Part shown: positions 14,486 to 16,964 of the stretch, in pieces | Position numbering within the stretch: the stretch's first letter is position 1 | How the letters are laid out: each line of letters starts with the position of its first letter | Assembly (NCBI GenBank): GCA_030609345.1 | Contig: JAUWCK010000007.1 | Coordinates: forward strand, 1 to 16,964 | Source: Methanosarcinales archaeon | Lineage (GTDB): Archaea > Halobacteriota > Methanosarcinia > Methanosarcinales > Methanogasteraceae | DNA length: 16,964 nucleotides | Reading direction: 5' to 3' | The notes under the pieces: generated by a model | What the model was told of the DNA's origin: nothing | Seen by the model: the letters and a program-made list of their open reading frames with translations, nothing else | Databases searched by the model: none | Program-made: the position numbers and the translations under genes

Positions 14486-15328
14486 ATGGATACTGACGAT
14501 GATAAGGTGCTGATCCTCCCGCTTGGTGAAGAATCAAAGAAAATCACCCAGACGCTCTCGAACGATTCTGCACGGCAGGTGCTCGAATTACTCGCTGATA
14601 AGCCGATGTCGGCATCGGATATCGCCGGAGAACTGGATATCCCGCTCACAACCGTTAAATACAATCTGGATGCGCTGATCGAGTCAGGGCTCATCACGAT
14701 CAAGCATACCAAATGGAGCGTTAAGGGGCGTGAAATCAAGATATATGCACCGATACGGAAGTTGATCGTTGTCGTGCCTGACAAAACAGATAAAAAATCA
14801 GTTGTCAATATTTTAAAAGGATATCTTGGAGTGCTGCTCGGTGCGATAGGAATATCCGCGATCATCGAGTGGTGGCACCAGCCATTGTTCGTGGGCACAC
14901 AGTATGCGTTGAAGGACGTAACAGAGGAGACCACAGAACGTGGCATTCCAGCGTCAACTCCTGTCGAGATGCCGCCACCGATGGAGGGTGCACTGCCTGC
15001 GCCAGTTTGTGCACCAACACCGGTCAACGTCACCGAAGCAGGTGCGGGCGGTGGTGCGACCGATGTGCTTTCACGTGTGCAGGAAGTGGCTGTGGAGGAA
15101 GCGGTTGCAACATGCACACCAACCAGTGCACCTGTGCCGGATGTCATGCTGCCAGTCCCTGAACCAACGCTTATGGCATCGCCTGCCATGAAGGGCATGG
15201 GCATGGATATGCCATCGATCGATCTGTCGCAGATGCTCGGAGCCCATCCCGGAGTCTGGTTCTTCTTTGGGTGTATATTCGTGGTGGTGCTTCTTGTGCT
15301 GATGGAATATCGGAGGAAAGGGGTTTGA
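14486..15328 (+). CDS. Membrane-anchored ArsR-type winged-helix regulator with Pro-rich outer loop, 280 aa
   Basis: Residues 5-13 are DDKVLILPL. The winged helix covers ~18-98: KKITQTLSNDSARQVLELL, SASDIAGELDIP, recognition helix LTTVKYNLDALIESGLI, a wing with KGREIKIYAP, and KLIVVVP. This is a well-populated ArsR-like family in Methanosarcinales. One hydrophobic helix (~109-127) is followed by a Pro/Ala/Thr-rich segment (~150-250) and a second helix (~257-273) ending EYRRKGV. The N-terminal DNA-binding domain is in the cytoplasm, so the Pro-rich loop would be outside and both ends inside. It may sense an envelope signal and act as a one-component regulator. Likely targets are itself, the divergent DUF2330-like gene, and the SIMPL operon just downstream. 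A deleted relative lies at 12708. Confidence 0.85.
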   Translation: MDTDDDKVLILPLGEESKKITQTLSNDSARQVLELLADKPMSASDIAGELDIPLTTVKYNLDALIESGLITIKHTKWSVKGREIKIYAPIRKLIVVVPDKTDKKSVVNILKGYLGVLLGAIGISAIIEWWHQPLFVGTQYALKDVTEETTERGIPASTPVEMPPPMEGALPAPVCAPTPVNVTEAGAGGGATDVLSRVQEVAVEEAVATCTPTSAPVPDVMLPVPEPTLMASPAMKGMGMDMPSIDLSQMLGAHPGVWFFFGCIFVVVLLVLMEYRRKGV

Positions 15329-15337
15329 AATCCGAAG

Positions 15338-15378
15338 ATAGCTGCAAATTGTTTCGTAGTTTAAGCAAAACTTAATAG
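15338..15378 (+). promoter_or_regulatory. Promoter of the intact SIMPL gene, with CTGCRAA upstream element
   Basis: CTGCAAA at 15342 lies 29 bases before the TATA-like CTTAATAG at 15371. TTTAAGCAAA (15360-15369) sits just before the TATA box. The predicted start is near 15400, leaving a leader of about 50 bases. The architecture is the same as at 7361-7401 and 11169-11210. Confidence 0.55.
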
Positions 15379-15400
15379 ATACTCAATTAAACGCTTGACG

Positions 15401-15424
15401 GGAACTGCACAGATGCACAGTTCC
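15401..15424 (+). promoter_or_regulatory. Inverted repeat at the start of the SIMPL mRNA leader
   Basis: GGAACTG (15401-15407) and CAGTTCC (15418-15424) are a 7-base inverted repeat with a 10-base spacer, placed at the predicted transcription start. It could be an operator or a 5' hairpin. In the left copy the matching arms have drifted to GGAACTA and AATTCT (7424-7447), so pairing is lost. Confidence 0.45.
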
Positions 15425-15450
15425 ACACATAACAACAAGGAGGATACAAC

Positions 15451-16227
15451 ATGAACAACAGAACAAGATGGATAACCGTATTCCTGCTCGCAGGACTCGT
15501 GATCTCGGCTGGACTTGCTTCGGCTTTCTGGTGCCCGGATGCGCCCATGATGCAGCAGACCCCGATACAGCAGAATAAGGTGCTCACCGTATCAGGACAC
15601 GGAACCGTTGACACATATCCCGACGAGGCGGTGATCCGGCTCGCGGTGGTGACGCTGGCAGAGGACGTGAAGAACGCATCCGATGAGAATTCCGAGAAGA
15701 TGGATGCAGTGCTTGCCGCGCTTTACGAGATCGGGATATCAGAAGATGATGCTGTGACATCTGGTTATCGAGTACGTCCCAATTACAACCATGGGGGCAG
15801 TGATCGGCGAATTGTTAGCTTTCGGGTGCGCAACTCACTGACCGTGACAGTCCGAGATATCGAGGAAATCGGGAATGTGGTCGGTGCAGCGATTTCTGCA
15901 GGAGCAAACGAGATCAATGACGTGACATTCACGGTGAGCGATGAACGGCAGGCTGAACTCAGGGAGGAGGCTGTCGCAGATGCTGTTGCGAGAGCTAAAG
16001 CTGACGCAGCGTCTGTGGCAGATGCGATGGGTGTGACGATCGTGTGTCCGGTTGAGATCTCGACCACTGGATCACGACTTTCGCCGTACAGGGTGCGTAT
16101 GGACTATGAGCTTGGATATGGGGGGATGCCAATCCCGGAGGCGACACCGACGGCTGTAGGTCCGCAGATCCTGCCTGGAGACGTGACGGTTTCGGCGCAG
16201 GTGACTGTGGTGTACGAGTTCAGGTGA
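15451..16227 (+). CDS. SIMPL-domain (DUF541/BP26-like) exported protein, 258 aa
   Basis: AAGGAGGA (15437-15444) lies six bases before the ATG. The signal peptide is cleaved near residue 25 (LASA). The SIMPL domain (PF04402) covers ~43-258: it opens with LTVSGHGTVDTYPDEAVIRL, continues with helix KNASDENSEKMDAVLAAL, ISEDDAVTSGYRVRPNY, the RDIEEIGNVVGAAISAGANEI segment and the AVADAVARAKADA helix, and ends VTVSAQVTVVYEF, all typical in order and length. Family members are periplasmic or secreted and form ring-like assemblies in bacteria; the role in archaea is unclear. A truncated copy lies at 7475. The partner gene starts 25 bases after the stop. Confidence 0.93.
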   Translation: MNNRTRWITVFLLAGLVISAGLASAFWCPDAPMMQQTPIQQNKVLTVSGHGTVDTYPDEAVIRLAVVTLAEDVKNASDENSEKMDAVLAALYEIGISEDDAVTSGYRVRPNYNHGGSDRRIVSFRVRNSLTVTVRDIEEIGNVVGAAISAGANEINDVTFTVSDERQAELREEAVADAVARAKADAASVADAMGVTIVCPVEISTTGSRLSPYRVRMDYELGYGGMPIPEATPTAVGPQILPGDVTVSAQVTVVYEFR

Positions 16228-16252
16228 ATCGGGCAGTGAATGGAGCGGTTGG

Positions 16253-16642
16253 ATGATGAAGAGAACAACACACAGACTTGGAGCACTGGCAATTCTCGGT
16301 ATTCTGATTCTATCGAACACGGCATTTGCATGCGTAAATCCAACAGATTCGTTTGCAACAGAGGTTCTGTTGAACAAACCCGGAGTTTCATACAATCTGT
16401 CTGGAATGATCGAATCAGATAACGTCATCGTCAAAACAAAGGAAGTCCCTGTCGAGAGCGAGAAGATCGATGGAGTGCCGACACCACAGATGATTATAAT
16501 CCCAGAGAATAACAGCACAGTGATAACAGGAGCAGTAAGTGCGGGAGAGCCAGTGGAGACGCGAACCGAACTCGATCGAATCATCTATCGCTCACATCAC
16601 AATCCGAATGTTGCGGTGATTCTTTCAGAAGATAGTTGGTAA
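16253..16642 (+). pseudogene. Truncated copy of the 8703 surface protein gene, 129 codons
   Basis: From the ATG the sequence follows the first ~125 codons of the 8703 gene, including the signal peptide and the segments FACVNPTDSF, IESDNVIVKTKEVPVESEKI and RSHHNPNVAVILS, at roughly 94% DNA identity (about two dozen differences by eye over ~375 bases). The match ends near 16631-16638, and a stop follows at 16640. The remaining ~285 codons, with the whole C-terminal stalk and PAF tail, are absent. The cut lies beside insertion-sequence DNA, so insertion, or insertion followed by deletion, is the probable cause. The product may still be exported but would not be anchored. Confidence 0.75.
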
Positions 16643-16643
16643 G

Positions 16644-16724
16644 GCTCATAACATCGCTTACATCAAAAAGCTCAACACATCGTTTACACTCCAAGTGTAA
16701 GTTAGGCTCGACACATCGTTTACA
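16644..16724. repeat. Three 19-base direct repeats near the insertion-sequence end
   Basis: GCTCAACACATCGTTTACA (16670-16688) and GCTCGACACATCGTTTACA (16706-16724) differ at one base. GCTCATAACATCGCTTACA (16644-16662) is a weaker first copy. Starts are 26 and 36 bases apart. A 7-base hairpin (TTACACT/AGTGTAA, 16684-16700) lies between copies 2 and 3. The layout suits subterminal transposase-binding sites. Confidence 0.65.
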
Positions 16725-16733
16725 TTTCTCATT

Positions 16734-16964
16734 TTAGAACATCACCTCGAACTCCTTCACAGCCTCATCAATCCGGTACTCATGAACCCTGACAATGCCC
16801 GCCGCTTCCACATTCTTCTCCCGATAGTAGACCCTCAGTTGTTCGTCTTTTGTGTCGATGGTAGCCCACACATATTCATGCGCCAATGATTTATCAACGT
16901 CGAAATCCTCATTCAGTACACTGATTGTTCCGTTCTCCTTCACCTGCCGTATAAAGTGCACTTT
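16734..16964 (-). CDS. Transposase (rve/IS481-like), C-terminal fragment
   Basis: On the minus strand the frame is open to the window edge, so the N-terminal part lies beyond it; 76 codons plus the stop are visible. The segment with KENGTISVLNEDFDVDKSL, EYVWATIDTKDEQLRVYYRE and GIVRVHEYRID resembles the C-terminal beta-barrel end of rve-type integrase/transposases common in archaeal IS elements. The DDE catalytic residues would be upstream and cannot be checked. It is the coding part of the element that borders the truncated surface-protein gene. Confidence 0.7.
   Translation of the reverse strand, partial: KVHFIRQVKENGTISVLNEDFDVDKSLAHEYVWATIDTKDEQLRVYYREKNVEAAGIVRVHEYRIDEAVKEFEVMF

Larger units (their letters stand above)
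16638..16964 (-). mobile_element. End of an insertion sequence running off the right edge
   Basis: The element includes the transposase fragment at 16734-16964 and a repeat-rich terminal region at 16643-16724. The left limit is uncertain: similarity between the two surface-protein copies stops at about 16631-16638. The other end and any target duplication lie outside the window, so the family cannot be fixed; the transposase segment suggests an rve-type (IS481-like) element. Confidence 0.6.

Noticed and set aside
14461..15204. A 247-codon minus-strand open frame opposite the 14486 regulator
   Set aside because: It is a Ser/Thr/Gly-rich frame that mirrors the Pro/Ala-rich segment of the real gene, with no independent evidence.
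16644..16724. The three 19-base repeats as a possible CRISPR array
   Set aside because: There are only three units, with uneven spacers of 7 and 17 bases and an adjacent transposase. They fit insertion-sequence end repeats instead.

Overview
The window looks archaeal, most likely from a methanogen or methane-oxidiser lineage of the Methanosarcinia/Syntrophoarchaeia/ANME type. This is inferred from protein families and signals. It holds an S-layer protein with WIEL...YRIDAIF repeats typical of Methanosarcinales S-layer domains, PGF-type C-terminal sorting tails, a DUF7490-like lipoprotein, a DUF2330-like protein, membrane-anchored winged-helix regulators, TATA-type promoters 24-29 bases before start codons, and GGAGG/GGTGA ribosome binding sites. 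No tRNA, rRNA or CRISPR array was seen. Nearly every gene encodes an exported, lipid-anchored or membrane protein, so this is a cell-envelope island.

Layout. 1-996: end of a large exported beta-sandwich protein, then a terminator. 1046-3719: a lipoprotein, a 60-residue membrane protein and a NosD-like parallel beta-helix surface protein with a PGF tail. 3851-4868: three small genes of unknown function. 4966-5760 (minus): a membrane-bound regulator with two winged helices, divergent from 5948-7351, a four-repeat S-layer-type protein. 7475-11126: a truncated SIMPL gene, an AT-rich lipoprotein, a small membrane protein and two large exported proteins. 11234-12845: a DUF7490-like PGF lipoprotein, two small membrane proteins, and the wreck of a winged-helix regulator. 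12846-13087: no gene, but a phased repeat array. 13088-14386 (minus): a DUF2330-like membrane protein, divergent from 14486-15328, an intact membrane-anchored winged-helix regulator. 15451-16642: an intact SIMPL gene and a truncated copy of the 8703 gene, cut at or near the end of an insertion sequence whose transposase runs off the right edge.

The region has been reshaped by duplication and decay. The pair SIMPL + 8703-type gene occurs twice, with complementary damage: SIMPL is broken in the left copy and the partner gene in the right copy. The regulator at 14486 has an internally deleted relative at 12708, explained by a 123-base deletion between six-base repeats. Three promoters (7394, 11203, 15371) share an upstream CTGCRAA element exactly 29 bases before the TATA-like box, suggesting a common regulon. 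The two membrane-spanning regulators next to surface genes may report envelope state to transcription; this is inference. I did not find a clearly new defence or metabolic system. The most notable points are the paired duplication, the deleted regulator, the shared promoter element and the phased repeat array.
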